The translations under genes were made by a program, and so were the position numbers. The notes under the pieces are model-generated. The model did not search any database. It was given only the letters and a program-made list of their open reading frames with translations, and was not told the origin of the DNA. 28,383 bases of DNA from Chitinophaga pinensis (GTDB taxonomy: Bacteria > Bacteroidota > Bacteroidia > AKYH767-A > OLB10), in contig CAMBYJ010000003.1 in NCBI GenBank assembly GCA_945872015.1, positions 1 through 28,383 on the forward strand. Direction: 5' to 3'. Positions 1 through 8,714 of the stretch are shown piece after piece; position 1 is the first letter of the stretch, and each line of letters begins with the position of its first letter.

Positions 1-1310
1 AAGAAACTGGTCCTGGTTTAGTATTAATCGAAGGGGGTACTTTCACTATGGGACGTACAGAACAAGATGTTGTTCAAGACTGGGACAATATCCCGCGTCG
101 TGCTACTGTTGCATCTTTTTATATTGATGAAACAGAAATTTCAAACGAATATTACCGTGAATATGTATATTGGTTAGAGCGTGTTTTTGGGACAGATTAT
201 CCTGAAGTGGCACGTAAAGCATTGCCTGATACATTAGTATGGCGTGATCGTTTAGCGTTTAACGAGCCTTATGTTGAATTATACTATCGCCATCCTGCAT
301 ACAAAGATTATCCTGTAGTAGGCGTTAATTGGTTACAGGCAAGTGATTATTGTGCATGGCGAACAGATCGTGTAAATGAGCAAATTTTAATTCGTGAAGG
401 GATTTTACGTGTTAATCCAGCTCAGGTTAATGAAGATAATTTTAATACAGATGCATATTTAGCAGGTCAATACGAAGGTTTAGTTAAAAGTCCTCTTACG
501 GATTTAAACCCGAATATCGATACTCGTAAAGTTAGAATGGAAGATGGAATTTTACTTCCAAGATATCGCCTACCAACTGAAGCTGAATGGGAATATGCTG
601 CATTATCTTTAATTGGTCAAACAATTTACGAAAATGTAAATAATCGTAATCTATATCCTTGGCAAGGTCATGCAGTACGTGATGCTGATGATAAGTTTAA
701 GGGCGAAATGTTAGCAAACTTTAAGCGTGGTCGTGGTGATATGATGGGGGTTGCTGGTAAGTTAAATGATAACGCAAGTATTACTGCTCCGGTTTATTCT
801 TATTTACCGAACGATTTCGGTTTATACAATATGGCAGGTAACGTTTCTGAATGGGTAATGGATGTTTATCGTCCTCTTTCTCACGAAGATGTTTCTGACT
901 TCAACTCTTTCCGTGGTAACGTATTCCAAACACAATTACGTGATGAAGAAGGTGCAATTGCTGAAAAGGATAGTTTAGGAAGAGTAACTAATCGTAACGT
1001 TACAGATGAAGAAGCTAGCACAAGAAGAAACTATAAAAAAGCAGATAATATTGGCTACTTAGATGGTGATGATGAATTGGATGAAGATGGAAATGGACTA
1101 GGATCTAAATATATGTCAGGAAAATCTACTATGATTGATGATAAAGCACGCGTAGTTAAAGGTGGATCTTGGAAAGATTTAGCTTATTACTTAACCCCAG
1201 GAACAAGAAGATTCCTAGATGAGAATCAGCAAACTGATTGGTTAGGATTCAGATGTGCCATGGCTCGAGTAGGAAGTCCTACAGGAATCAATGGAAACAA
1301 GAAAAGATAA
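1..1310 (+). CDS. gldJ: Gliding motility/type IX secretion lipoprotein GldJ, 5'-truncated by the window edge
   Basis: The frame is open from base 3, so the first ATG (48) is internal and the real start, with its lipoprotein signal, lies upstream of the window. About 435 residues are visible. They form a formylglycine-generating-enzyme/sulfatase-modifying fold: GGTFTMG near the left edge, then YIDETEISNEYY, NWLQASDYCAWRTDRVNE, RLPTEAEWEYAA, YNMAGNVSEWVMD, VVKGGSWKD and LGFRCAMA. The arrangement PDTLVWRD, RHPAYKDYPVVGVNW and GRGDMMGVAGKLNDNA is what I recognise from GldJ rather than the paralogue GldK. In the family, GldJ is an outer-membrane-associated periplasmic lipoprotein needed for gliding and for stability of other type IX secretion parts; it is not thought to be an enzyme. 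A strong terminator follows directly, so this gene ends its transcript. Identity is well supported; the N-terminus cannot be judged. Confidence 0.93.
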   Translation, partial: ETGPGLVLIEGGTFTMGRTEQDVVQDWDNIPRRATVASFYIDETEISNEYYREYVYWLERVFGTDYPEVARKALPDTLVWRDRLAFNEPYVELYYRHPAYKDYPVVGVNWLQASDYCAWRTDRVNEQILIREGILRVNPAQVNEDNFNTDAYLAGQYEGLVKSPLTDLNPNIDTRKVRMEDGILLPRYRLPTEAEWEYAALSLIGQTIYENVNNRNLYPWQGHAVRDADDKFKGEMLANFKRGRGDMMGVAGKLNDNASITAPVYSYLPNDFGLYNMAGNVSEWVMDVYRPLSHEDVSDFNSFRGNVFQTQLRDEEGAIAEKDSLGRVTNRNVTDEEASTRRNYKKADNIGYLDGDDELDEDGNGLGSKYMSGKSTMIDDKARVVKGGSWKDLAYYLTPGTRRFLDENQQTDWLGFRCAMARVGSPTGINGNKKR

Positions 1311-1321
1311 AATCAAAATTT

Positions 1322-1346
1322 AAAGGGACTTCGGTCCCTTTTTTTA
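1322..1346 (+). terminator. Rho-independent terminator after gldJ
   Basis: AAAGGGAC (1322-1329) pairs perfectly with GTCCCTTT (1334-1341) around a TTCG tetraloop, followed by more T residues. The stable UUCG loop, the run of T and the position 11 bases after the gldJ stop make this a clear intrinsic terminator. Confidence 0.93.
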
Positions 1347-1406
1347 TTTCATGTAGAAGCGTTGATAAACTTATTTTTCTCAGTTTTTTTCAATCCAAGC
1401 ATTCAT

Positions 1407-1414
1407 TAAATTTG
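1407..1414 (+). promoter_or_regulatory. Bacteroidota -7 element for the 71-aa gene and ftsE
   Basis: TAAATTTG matches the Bacteroidota -7 consensus TAnnTTTG and lies 17 bases before the ATG at 1432. I see no clear TTG at the expected -33 position. The 15 bases from 1407 are repeated exactly ahead of the gene at 25842. Confidence 0.6.
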
Positions 1415-1431
1415 TTCGATACAATAATAAA

Positions 1432-1647
1432 ATGAAGGTCTACTATTTATTAAAAATTAAGGGTAAGGCTAAAATTCCCGATTATGTTCAACTTAGAGAT
1501 GATAAGTTTTCTTTGTTGGCTTATTTTCGATTAGACAGACCTGAAAAATCACTTACAAAGATTGGTTTAGAAAATGAAGAGGCTAAAATCATGAGTTTTC
1601 TAAATGAAATACCATTTGGGAAAGTGAGTAAACTAGAACTTAATTAA
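1432..1647 (+). CDS. Small conserved-type hypothetical protein upstream of ftsE (71 aa)
   Basis: A 71-residue soluble protein with no signal peptide or membrane segment. It is basic at the N-terminus (KIKGKAKIPDYVQLRDD), has a short hydrophobic strand (FSLLAYFRLDRP) and ends EIPFGKVSKLELN. I recognise it only as a short protein I believe recurs beside ftsE in Bacteroidota; no function is known to me. The stop codon shares a base with the next start (TAATG, 1645-1649), so it is translationally coupled to the FtsE-like ATPase. A -7 element sits 17 bases upstream, making this the first gene of a two-gene unit. The coding call rests on coupling, promoter position and ordinary composition. Confidence 0.8.
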   Translation: MKVYYLLKIKGKAKIPDYVQLRDDKFSLLAYFRLDRPEKSLTKIGLENEEAKIMSFLNEIPFGKVSKLELN

Positions 1648-2354
1648 TGCATATGAATAGTCCTGTTGTAGCCCTTAACGATATTGTTGTTTCTCACGAT
1701 AGTCATGTTGTTTTAAATAATGTATCACTCTCAATTTACAAAGGCGACTTTGTTTATATGATTGGTAAAACCGGAAGTGGAAAAAGCTCATTGTTGCAGC
1801 TGCTTTACGGCGAATTGCCAGTAGTTAATGGAACAGCAGAGGTCGTTGGCTTTGGATTAAATTCTTTGAAATCTAAAATGATTCCTGAACTAAGAAAAAA
1901 AATCGGAATTGTGTTTCAGGATTTTCAGTTACTTACAGATCGCTCAGTAGAAAACAATCTCGTATTTTATCTTGAGGCAACAGGCTGGAAGTCTAAATCA
2001 GAAATTAAAGAAAGGGTAGACCTTGTTTTGGATCGAGTAGGACTTCTTGATAAAAGAAATATTTTACCTAACGGACTTTCAGGCGGCGAACAACAACGAT
2101 TAGCAATAGCGCGTGCATTACTTAATGATCCCGAATTAATTATTGCTGATGAGCCTACAGGCAACCTTGATCCTGATTCTAGTAATGATATTATGAAGCT
2201 GCTTTTTGAAGTCGCTAATAGCAACCGTGCTGTGTTAATGGTGACACATAATTATTCCATTATCGATCGTTTTCCTGCAAGGGTAATAAAAATTGAAAAT
2301 GGCAAATTGATGGAACTAGGAACTGAAGTACAAAAGTGGGCTTCTTTAACCTGA
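1647..2354 (+). CDS. ftsE: FtsE-like ABC transporter ATP-binding protein
   Basis: A 235-residue ABC ATPase with every catalytic motif: Walker A GKTGSGKSS (40-48), Q-loop VFQDFQ (89-94), signature LSGGEQQRLAIARALL (144-159), Walker B LIIADEPTGNLD (164-175) and the switch histidine in VTHNY (about 201). The length and the VFQDFQLL Q-loop suit FtsE, the cytoplasmic ATPase that works with membrane protein FtsX in septal cell-wall hydrolase control. FtsX is not in this window, so a LolD/MacB-type role cannot be formally excluded. ATG 1647 overlaps the upstream stop; a second in-frame ATG at 1653 would remove two residues. The 3' end overlaps the convergent glycosyltransferase gene by 9 bases, with no hairpin between them. 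Confidence 0.85.
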   Translation: MHMNSPVVALNDIVVSHDSHVVLNNVSLSIYKGDFVYMIGKTGSGKSSLLQLLYGELPVVNGTAEVVGFGLNSLKSKMIPELRKKIGIVFQDFQLLTDRSVENNLVFYLEATGWKSKSEIKERVDLVLDRVGLLDKRNILPNGLSGGEQQRLAIARALLNDPELIIADEPTGNLDPDSSNDIMKLLFEVANSNRAVLMVTHNYSIIDRFPARVIKIENGKLMELGTEVQKWASLT

Positions 2355-3485
2355 TAATTTCTCAATTATTTCAATAATTCGTGTTGCATTAACTTCATTG
2401 TCAAAATATAAATTCAATTCTTGAATTCTTTTATTCCTTTGCTCTGAGGTAAATACATTTTTCAAATTATCACTAATAAGTTTTTTCATCTCATTAGTGT
2501 TTTTTGCCAGGAATGTTAGTTCAGGCATAGGGAATCCTTCAATCATAGCTTCGTTAACAATAACATGCTGCCCTTTATATAGCGAATCAATTAGTTTTAA
2601 TTTAATACCTGTCGATTGAAATGTTGGTAGTGCTATCACTCGTGCATTTGCAATCAAATCAGTTATTTCTTCAAAGCTGGGATTTTTAATAAAGCGTATG
2701 TTATTTGTTGATTTGTAATTCAAGTTATGGCCATTGCTGGAACCAGCAATGATGTATTTAATTGTGTTATCAGTAAATACATCGTTTATTAAATAATCAA
2801 CGGCCGCTATGTTTTCAGAAACATTTAAATTGCCATGGTATAAAACATAAGGCGCTTTATCTTGATTGTAATTTGAAGTACTCGCACTATTGAAAGTCGC
2901 TGAATGAAAAGGTGGAATGGTAGTGATGTTATCAACCCCTGCTGAAGAAAGTTTCTTGGCATCAGCATTAGAAATTGCAAGGTGAAATGCAGCGTCTTTA
3001 ACTTTGTTGAGATAAGTCTTTAGCTTCCTCGATTCAATAAAATAGTAGAGCTTGTGGAGGATGTTATTTGTTGACTTGTATAATCCGAAATAGTAATCAT
3101 GCTCAATATTATGATGGCGAATTATACTTCTGTTGCAAATGGATTTGTCTTCTGTAATCAGTTTTGTTGTGTGGAGTCCTTCAAATAATATTGGATAATT
3201 ATTTTTATTAAGATTTGCTTTTAACTCATCTGAATTTCTCGATTGAACAATATAAGGATTTGTTGAAAGTTGTTGAGCAAGTCCGTTTTTTCGTTTATAT
3301 ATAAATACTTCATCACAAATTTGATGGAGCATTTCAATATCATTGTTGTGTTTAGTAAAAAAGTGCAAATGGATTTTTATTCCAATTGCAGCAAGTGATT
3401 TTATTTTAAAATAAACATCAATTACTCCTCCATAGTTAGGCGGATAGGGATTATCAAATGTAACGATGTTTAGATGTTTATCCAA
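2346..3485 (-). CDS. GT-B glycosyltransferase (GT4-like), TTG start
   Basis: A 379-residue protein with two Rossmann-like halves. The N-terminal acceptor half begins LNIVTFDNPYPPNYGGVIDV. The donor half has VLYHGNLNVSENIAAVDYL, a strand/turn IIAGSSNGHN, and TFQSTGIKLKLIDSLYKG, equivalent to the nucleotide-sugar loop that ends in the family's second acidic residue. The family transfers sugars from nucleotide donors to glycans or lipids in the cytoplasm; donor and acceptor cannot be told here. The start is a TTG (3483-3485) overlapping the previous gene's stop by 8 bases. No in-frame ATG is available near the conserved N-terminus, so a coupled TTG start is likely. It is the second gene of a two-glycosyltransferase unit. 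Confidence 0.82.
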   Translation of the reverse strand: MDKHLNIVTFDNPYPPNYGGVIDVYFKIKSLAAIGIKIHLHFFTKHNNDIEMLHQICDEVFIYKRKNGLAQQLSTNPYIVQSRNSDELKANLNKNNYPILFEGLHTTKLITEDKSICNRSIIRHHNIEHDYYFGLYKSTNNILHKLYYFIESRKLKTYLNKVKDAAFHLAISNADAKKLSSAGVDNITTIPPFHSATFNSASTSNYNQDKAPYVLYHGNLNVSENIAAVDYLINDVFTDNTIKYIIAGSSNGHNLNYKSTNNIRFIKNPSFEEITDLIANARVIALPTFQSTGIKLKLIDSLYKGQHVIVNEAMIEGFPMPELTFLAKNTNEMKKLISDNLKNVFTSEQRNKRIQELNLYFDNEVNATRIIEIIEKLSG

Positions 3486-4605
3486 TTTGCTTAAATATTG
3501 AAAGTAATCTTTCTTTCTCTTTATCCCAGTTCAATTCCCTAGCAGCAATTGCTGTATTGTCTTCCCATGTTTTAATCTGTTTATCCGACGATAACATTTC
3601 TTCAATAAGGTTTGAAATATTTTTAGGGTCGTGGTCAGAGCAAATTTTTCCAATGTTGTAACCGACAACAATATTTTTTAATTCTGGTAGGTTTGATGAT
3701 AACACAGGAATGCCAGCGTGAATGTAATCGAACAGTTTATTAGGCAGACTTAATTTGTAATTAATATTGTTTGCCTTGTCTAATGTGATTCCCAGATTAC
3801 TCGCAGCTGTATATTTTCTTAAAATTTCAATTGGCTGCTTGGATATAAACCAAACGCAATCTTTCAGATTTTTATCAAGAACGATTTTTTTCAAATCAGG
3901 AATAACATCACCGCCACCAACAATTAACAATAAATAGTCAGTTAAGTATTTCATCGCCTCAACTAATTCTTCTGCGCCTCGGTCAATGTTAATTCCCGCA
4001 CCCTGAAGAATAATTACTTTTTTTGATTGCGGTAATCCTAATTCCCGTTTTAAATTTTCACGCTCGCTTAAAAATGGTTTGGTAATTAACGGCACATTCC
4101 TGATTACTTTAAAATCTTTGTTGTATTCTTCTTTAAATAATTGCGCAATACTTTCATTAACGGTAATTGCATAATCTACCTTAGGTAGACAATAGCGTTC
4201 AATTTTTTTCCAGATCCGTTGAACTTTAGGACGATTAATTAGCTCTGGAACTCCTGTAAAATACTCATGACTGTCATACACCAATGGTATTTTTTTGAGT
4301 TTGGCTGCTAAAAGGTTAGCAGGAAGTGTATCAAGATCGTTACTTACAAGTATATCAGCATGATGCCACAGCAGAAACCAGAATAGCCGGATATTATAGA
4401 AAGCATAGAACATCGGCCCCTTTTCTGCCCATAACTTAAATCGGATGGAGCGGTAGCGCTTCGGACTCAATTCTGTACTGGTTTTCAATGATCTACCAAT
4501 TACCAATACACGATAACCAGCCTCTTTCAAGGTTGTTGCGGTTCGATTTACCCTTTGATCGGTGCTTAAATCGCTGGTTACAGAAATCAGAATTCGTTGG
4601 GCCAT
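3478..4605 (-). CDS. GT4-family glycosyltransferase
   Basis: A 375-residue GT-B glycosyltransferase. The N-terminus RILISVTSDLSTDQRVNRTA is a familiar GT4 opening, followed by DILVSNDLDTLPANLLAAKL and VYDSHEYFTGVPEL. The donor half carries VIILQGAGINIDRGAEELVE, LLIVGGGD and LPNKLFDYIHAGIPVLSSNLPEL. The sequence does not show which sugar or acceptor is used; cell-surface glycan or glycolipid assembly is the usual role. A -7 element, TAATTTTG on the minus strand, lies only 7 bases before the ATG, implying a very short or absent 5' leader. The downstream glycosyltransferase overlaps by 8 bases, so both are likely co-transcribed. Confidence 0.86.
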   Translation of the reverse strand: MAQRILISVTSDLSTDQRVNRTATTLKEAGYRVLVIGRSLKTSTELSPKRYRSIRFKLWAEKGPMFYAFYNIRLFWFLLWHHADILVSNDLDTLPANLLAAKLKKIPLVYDSHEYFTGVPELINRPKVQRIWKKIERYCLPKVDYAITVNESIAQLFKEEYNKDFKVIRNVPLITKPFLSERENLKRELGLPQSKKVIILQGAGINIDRGAEELVEAMKYLTDYLLLIVGGGDVIPDLKKIVLDKNLKDCVWFISKQPIEILRKYTAASNLGITLDKANNINYKLSLPNKLFDYIHAGIPVLSSNLPELKNIVVGYNIGKICSDHDPKNISNLIEEMLSSDKQIKTWEDNTAIAARELNWDKEKERLLSIFKQIG

Positions 4606-4612
4606 GTGCGGA

Positions 4613-4620
4613 CAAAATTA
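4613..4620 (-). promoter_or_regulatory. -7 promoter element for the glycosyltransferase pair
   Basis: On the minus strand these bases read TAATTTTG, matching TAnnTTTG, with 7 bases to the ATG at 4605. The predicted transcript would start within a few bases of the ATG. No convincing -33 TTG is visible. Confidence 0.55.
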
Positions 4621-4682
4621 AACTTGTGGTCCGAATAATCGATAAATTGGTTCAGAAAACCAATAAAACATTGTTTTTTCGA

Positions 4683-4713
4683 TTGTTTCGTATCGTTCGT
4701 TAACCTATATTTG
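4683..4713 (+). promoter_or_regulatory. Promoter of secDF (-33 TTG, -7 TATATTTG)
   Basis: TATATTTG (4706-4713) matches the Bacteroidota -7 consensus and TTG (4683-4685) lies 20 bases upstream, inside the usual spacing. The ATG of secDF is 27 bases downstream. The core plus its extension, TATATTTGCGCCTC, is identical to that ahead of yidC (13601-13614). Confidence 0.72.
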
Positions 4714-4740
4714 CGCCTCTGAAAATTAACAATAAAATCG

Positions 4741-7700
4741 ATGCAAAGTAAAGGCGCAGTTAAGTTATTAGCCATCCTATTGGCCCTTGTTTGTTTGTAC
4801 CAATTATCATTTACATTCATTACACGAGGTGTTGAAAGCGACGCGAAAGAATTCGCAAAGGGTGACGAACAAAAAGAAAGAAATTATTTAGACTCACTTT
4901 CTGGTAAAGGAGTTTATAATCTTTTTGTGAAGGATTACTCCTATCAGGAGTGTAAAGAAAGAGAAATCAATCTAGGTCTTGATTTGAAAGGCGGGATGAA
5001 CGTTACCTTGGAAGTTTCCGTGGTTGACTTAGTTCGTTCGTTGGCTGGAGCAAATCAAAATGACCCAACTTTCAAAAAGGCAATTGACCGAGCAAATGAA
5101 TTGCAAAAATCTTCTAACAAAGGTTTTGTAGATTTATTCGGACAGGCTTACAAAGAAGTTGATCCTAACGCAAGTTTAGCAGCTGTTTTTGCTAACATCG
5201 AGAATCAGGATAAAATTAATTTTAACAGTACAAACGATCAGGTGTTAAAACATTTGAACGAAGAAGCTGCAGCTGCAATCAGCAGATCATTTAATATTTT
5301 AAGAACTCGTATCGATAAGTTCGGTGTAACGCAACCAAATATCCAGCAGTTAGGTTCTGGTCGTATCTTGGTTGAATTACCAGGTGTTAAAGAGCCAGAG
5401 CGTGTACGTAAATTATTACAAGGAACAGCAAAGTTAGAGTTCTGGGAAACTTACACATTTGGTGAAGTTGCTCCAAGTCTAGTAGCAGTAAATAAGATGT
5501 TATCTACAGCTACTACTCAAACAAAAGATACTTCTTCATTAGCACTTCAGGGTGTTGTGAAAGATTCTGCAAGCGTTGCAAATGATACTTCGAAGGCAAC
5601 AATTGCTGATGCAACTAAAGATACTTCTAAAAAAGCTGGAACAATTTCTACCAAAACAGATACTGCTAAGAAAGATACTTCGAAACAATCTTTCGAACAG
5701 TTTTCAAAAGAGAACCCTTTATTCGCATTATTATTCCCGGCTGATGGCCAGGTAAAAACACAAGAAGACAAAAATGCTGTAGATAAGCAAGCTATTGTTG
5801 GATATTGTGCTATCAAAGACACAGCAAGTTTAAATGCAATGCTAGCTCGTGAAGACGTAAAGCAACTTTTACCTCGTAACTTAAGATTGTTATGGTCTGT
5901 TAAATCAGTTAGCCCTGAAGTAAAAACATTGCAGTTAATTGCAATTAAAGTTTCTAGTCGTGATGGTTCTGCTCCTTTAGATGGAGGTGCTATTTCAGAT
6001 GCTCGTCAGGATTTCAGCCAGTTTAATAACAAGCCAGAAATTAGTATGAAGATGAACCTGGAAGGTGCTAAAATCTGGAAGCGTTTAACTGCTGAGAACG
6101 TCGGTAAACAAATCGCAATCGTATTAGATGATTATGTTTATTCATTCCCTAATGTTCAAGGTGAAATTCCAAATGGTAGTTCAAGTATCACAGGAAATTT
6201 CTCAATCAATGAAGCGAAAGATTTAGCAAACATTTTAAAGGCTGGTAAATTACCTGCTCCAGCAAGAATTGTTGAAGAAGCAGTTGTAGGTCCGTCTTTA
6301 GGAAAAGAAGCAATTAACAACGGTTTAATTTCATTCGTTGTTGCATTATTAATTGTATTCGTATTCGTTTACTTCTATTATAGCACTGCAGGATTAGTTG
6401 CGGATTTAGCTCTTATCTGTAACATGTTTTTCATTATGGGTGTGTTAGCATCATTAGGTGCTGTTTTAACACTTCCTGGTATCGCAGGTATCGTCCTAAT
6501 TATCGGGCTATCTGTCGATGCAAACGTCTTAATATTTGAACGTGTACGTGAAGAGTTAAGAGCTGGAAAAGGATTACGTCTAGCAGTAACCGATGGTTAT
6601 AAGCATGCATTGTCGTCAATCATCGACTCTAACTTCACAACATTGATTTTAGGTGTTATCCTATATGCTTTCGGAAGCGGTCCGGTTCAAGGTTTCGCAA
6701 CCACATTAATTATTGGTATCCTTTGCTCAATGTTCTCTGCTATCTTCATCACTCGTCTGATATTCGAAGGAATGTTAGATAAAGGTAAAGACATTAAGTT
6801 CTGGAATGATTTCTCTAAAAATGCTTTCCAAAATATCAACTTGCCATTCATTGAAAAACGTAAAATTTACTATACTATTTCAGGAATAGTTATCGCGGCT
6901 GGTATTGTATCAATTGCAACTAAAGGATTTAACTTTGGTGTTGATTTCGATGGAGGTCGTACATATGTAGTTCAGTTTGATAAGTCATTAACAACTGAGG
7001 AAATCAGAACATCATTGACGAAAAACTTTGGTGAAGCTCCTGATGTTAAGACTTTCGGTACTGATAACCGTTATAAAATCACCACTGATTATTTAATCAA
7101 TGATGAAAACAATTCAGAAGCTGAAACAAAAGTTACTACAGCTTTATTCGAAGGAGTAAAAGGATTTTATCCTGCTGGTTTAACAATTGAAAAGTTCAAG
7201 GCTGATAATATTATCAACTCACAGAAAGTAGGTGCAACAGTTGCAGATGATATTAAAACTTCTGCGGTATGGGCTATCTTATTTGCTTGTGTGTTGATGT
7301 TCGTTTACATCTTATTACGATTCAAGAAATGGCAGTATGGTTTAGGTGCAACAGCAGCTTTATTCCATGACGTATTGATGATTTTATCAATCTATTCAAT
7401 TTTCAATGGTATTTTACCATTCACGCTTGAAATTAATCAGGACTTTATTGCAGCGTTATTAACGGTAATGGGTTACTCAATGACAGATACTGTCGTGGTA
7501 TTTGACCGTATTCGTGAATACGTTGGAATTCATCCAAACTTAAATCAGAAAGAAGTAATCAATAATGCATTGAATGCAACATTGAGTAGAACAATGAATA
7601 CCTCGTTAATTACTTTCTTCGTATTATTAGCAATCTTTATTTTCGGTGGTGATGTAATCCGTGGATTCTCATTCGCCTTATTAGTAGGTATCGTTGTAGG

Positions 7701-7764
7701 AACATACTCTTCATTGTGTATCGCTTCACCAATCGTAATCGACTTCGATAAGAAGAAGGAATAA
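4741..7764 (+). CDS. secDF: Fused protein-export membrane protein SecDF
   Basis: 1007 residues joining SecD and SecF in one chain, as is usual in Bacteroidota. The protein sits in the inner membrane with the SecYEG translocon and uses the proton gradient to pull exported proteins outward. A first membrane helix (about 7-27) is followed by the periplasmic P1 domain opening with LGLDLKGG (78-85). The SecD membrane block follows from about 528, with GLSVDANVLIFER (D593, equivalent to the proton-relay aspartate). SecF begins about 690, with FGVDFDGG (732-739) and GYSMTDTVVVFDR (D916). A Lys/Asp/Thr/Ser-rich stretch at about 260-318 with six KDTSK-like units interrupts P1 and is probably a flexible insertion. 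Its own promoter lies 27 bases upstream and a strong hairpin follows. Confidence 0.96.
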   Translation: MQSKGAVKLLAILLALVCLYQLSFTFITRGVESDAKEFAKGDEQKERNYLDSLSGKGVYNLFVKDYSYQECKEREINLGLDLKGGMNVTLEVSVVDLVRSLAGANQNDPTFKKAIDRANELQKSSNKGFVDLFGQAYKEVDPNASLAAVFANIENQDKINFNSTNDQVLKHLNEEAAAAISRSFNILRTRIDKFGVTQPNIQQLGSGRILVELPGVKEPERVRKLLQGTAKLEFWETYTFGEVAPSLVAVNKMLSTATTQTKDTSSLALQGVVKDSASVANDTSKATIADATKDTSKKAGTISTKTDTAKKDTSKQSFEQFSKENPLFALLFPADGQVKTQEDKNAVDKQAIVGYCAIKDTASLNAMLAREDVKQLLPRNLRLLWSVKSVSPEVKTLQLIAIKVSSRDGSAPLDGGAISDARQDFSQFNNKPEISMKMNLEGAKIWKRLTAENVGKQIAIVLDDYVYSFPNVQGEIPNGSSSITGNFSINEAKDLANILKAGKLPAPARIVEEAVVGPSLGKEAINNGLISFVVALLIVFVFVYFYYSTAGLVADLALICNMFFIMGVLASLGAVLTLPGIAGIVLIIGLSVDANVLIFERVREELRAGKGLRLAVTDGYKHALSSIIDSNFTTLILGVILYAFGSGPVQGFATTLIIGILCSMFSAIFITRLIFEGMLDKGKDIKFWNDFSKNAFQNINLPFIEKRKIYYTISGIVIAAGIVSIATKGFNFGVDFDGGRTYVVQFDKSLTTEEIRTSLTKNFGEAPDVKTFGTDNRYKITTDYLINDENNSEAETKVTTALFEGVKGFYPAGLTIEKFKADNIINSQKVGATVADDIKTSAVWAILFACVLMFVYILLRFKKWQYGLGATAALFHDVLMILSIYSIFNGILPFTLEINQDFIAALLTVMGYSMTDTVVVFDRIREYVGIHPNLNQKEVINNALNATLSRTMNTSLITFFVLLAIFIFGGDVIRGFSFALLVGIVVGTYSSLCIASPIVIDFDKKKE

Positions 7765-7781
7765 TTATTTAGTTTATACAG

Positions 7782-7813
7782 AAAAGGGAGGTTTTTTAAA
7801 ACCTCCCTTTTTT
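7782..7813. terminator. Bidirectional terminator between secDF and the convergent reductase gene
   Basis: AAAAGGGAGG (7782-7791) pairs with CCTCCCTTTT (7802-7811) and the inner TTTT/AAAA can extend the stem to 14 pairs. T tracts follow on both strands, longer on the plus strand. The minus-strand gene's stop codon (7812-7814) touches the hairpin. Confidence 0.92.
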
Positions 7814-8714
7814 ATTTTGCATTCATTTGTTCGTTCACAATTCGAATTCCTTCATCAATACTTCGAGGATGATAATCTAAATCATGTTCGGCTTTGGTAA
7901 TAACAAATCCTGTTTTTAAAGGACGCTTAGCTGGTTGGTTTAATTCGGCTGTACTAACGGGGTGGATATACTTCTTATCTAGTCCGAAATAATCAGCCAC
8001 TTTGTAAGCAATATCAATAATTGAAATTACCTCACGTCCGCTTACATGATATATGCCCGTTGCTTTACGATTAGCAGCTTCATAACATGCTAATGCCAAA
8101 TCTTCAGCGAGCGTAGGACCCCTCAGCTGATCACTGATTACCCGAATATCTTTTTCTTGCTCTAAAGAGTTCTTCGTCCAAAGTATAATGTTGGAGCGTT
8201 GCACATCATCTGTTATTCCATAAACTATCATCGTTCTTAGAATAGAAAAAGGATGACCGCTTTCCGACACAATTTTTTCAGCCTCGAGTTTTGATTTAGC
8301 ATAAATGCTAAGTGGGTTAGGGGTGTCCTCTTCCGAATACGGACCTGCAGTTCCATCAAAAACGAAATCAGTGCTGATGTAAATTAAATGAGTATTTAAG
8401 TCTTTGCATGCATCAACAATGTTTGCTGTTGCTGTAATGTTATTCAAACGACATTCATTTGGCTTTAATTCACATTCATCAACATTGGTCATTGCTGCAG
8501 TATGAATAATACAATCTGGCTGATGCTTGATAATTACTGAAACTACATTTTCGTGGTTCGTTAAATCAAGTGTTTCAAAAATATAACCTTGCTTGTCATT
8601 AATTCTGTTTTCGCCTCGCGCTGTTGCAATACATTCAACATTGGTTTTAGTCTTTAATAAATAAACCAGCTTTTGTCCGAGTAGTCCATTGGAACCAGTA
8701 ATCAGAATTTTCAT
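7812..8714 (-). CDS. RmlD-like dTDP-4-dehydrorhamnose reductase / extended SDR oxidoreductase
   Basis: A 300-residue extended short-chain dehydrogenase of the RmlD type. It has the dinucleotide-binding GSNGLLG (7-13), HTAAMTNVDECE (71-82), STDFVFDG (114-121, with the catalytic Thr/Asp) and the catalytic pair Y138-x3-K142 in YAKSK. Later come RGPTLAEDLA and GIYHVSG, typical of RmlD, which reduces dTDP-4-keto-rhamnose using NAD(P)H in dTDP-rhamnose synthesis. No rmlA, rmlB or rmlC is adjacent, so the true substrate could be another nucleotide sugar. The gene starts directly after the potassium-channel stop (no intervening base), so they should be co-transcribed, although the functions look unrelated. 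Confidence 0.82.
   Translation of the reverse strand: MKILITGSNGLLGQKLVYLLKTKTNVECIATARGENRINDKQGYIFETLDLTNHENVVSVIIKHQPDCIIHTAAMTNVDECELKPNECRLNNITATANIVDACKDLNTHLIYISTDFVFDGTAGPYSEEDTPNPLSIYAKSKLEAEKIVSESGHPFSILRTMIVYGITDDVQRSNIILWTKNSLEQEKDIRVISDQLRGPTLAEDLALACYEAANRKATGIYHVSGREVISIIDIAYKVADYFGLDKKYIHPVSTAELNQPAKRPLKTGFVITKAEHDLDYHPRSIDEGIRIVNEQMNAK

Noticed and set aside
1238..1435. 65-codon plus-strand frame running from gldJ across the terminator
   Set aside because: It overlaps gldJ out of frame and passes straight through a strong terminator hairpin.
5547..5822. 91-codon minus-strand frame opposite the SecDF repeat region
   Set aside because: It arises from the low-complexity KDTS repeat of secDF; no independent support.
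7812..8714. A dTDP-rhamnose biosynthesis cluster
   Set aside because: Only the RmlD-like gene is present; rmlA, rmlB and rmlC are absent, and it is linked to a potassium channel instead.
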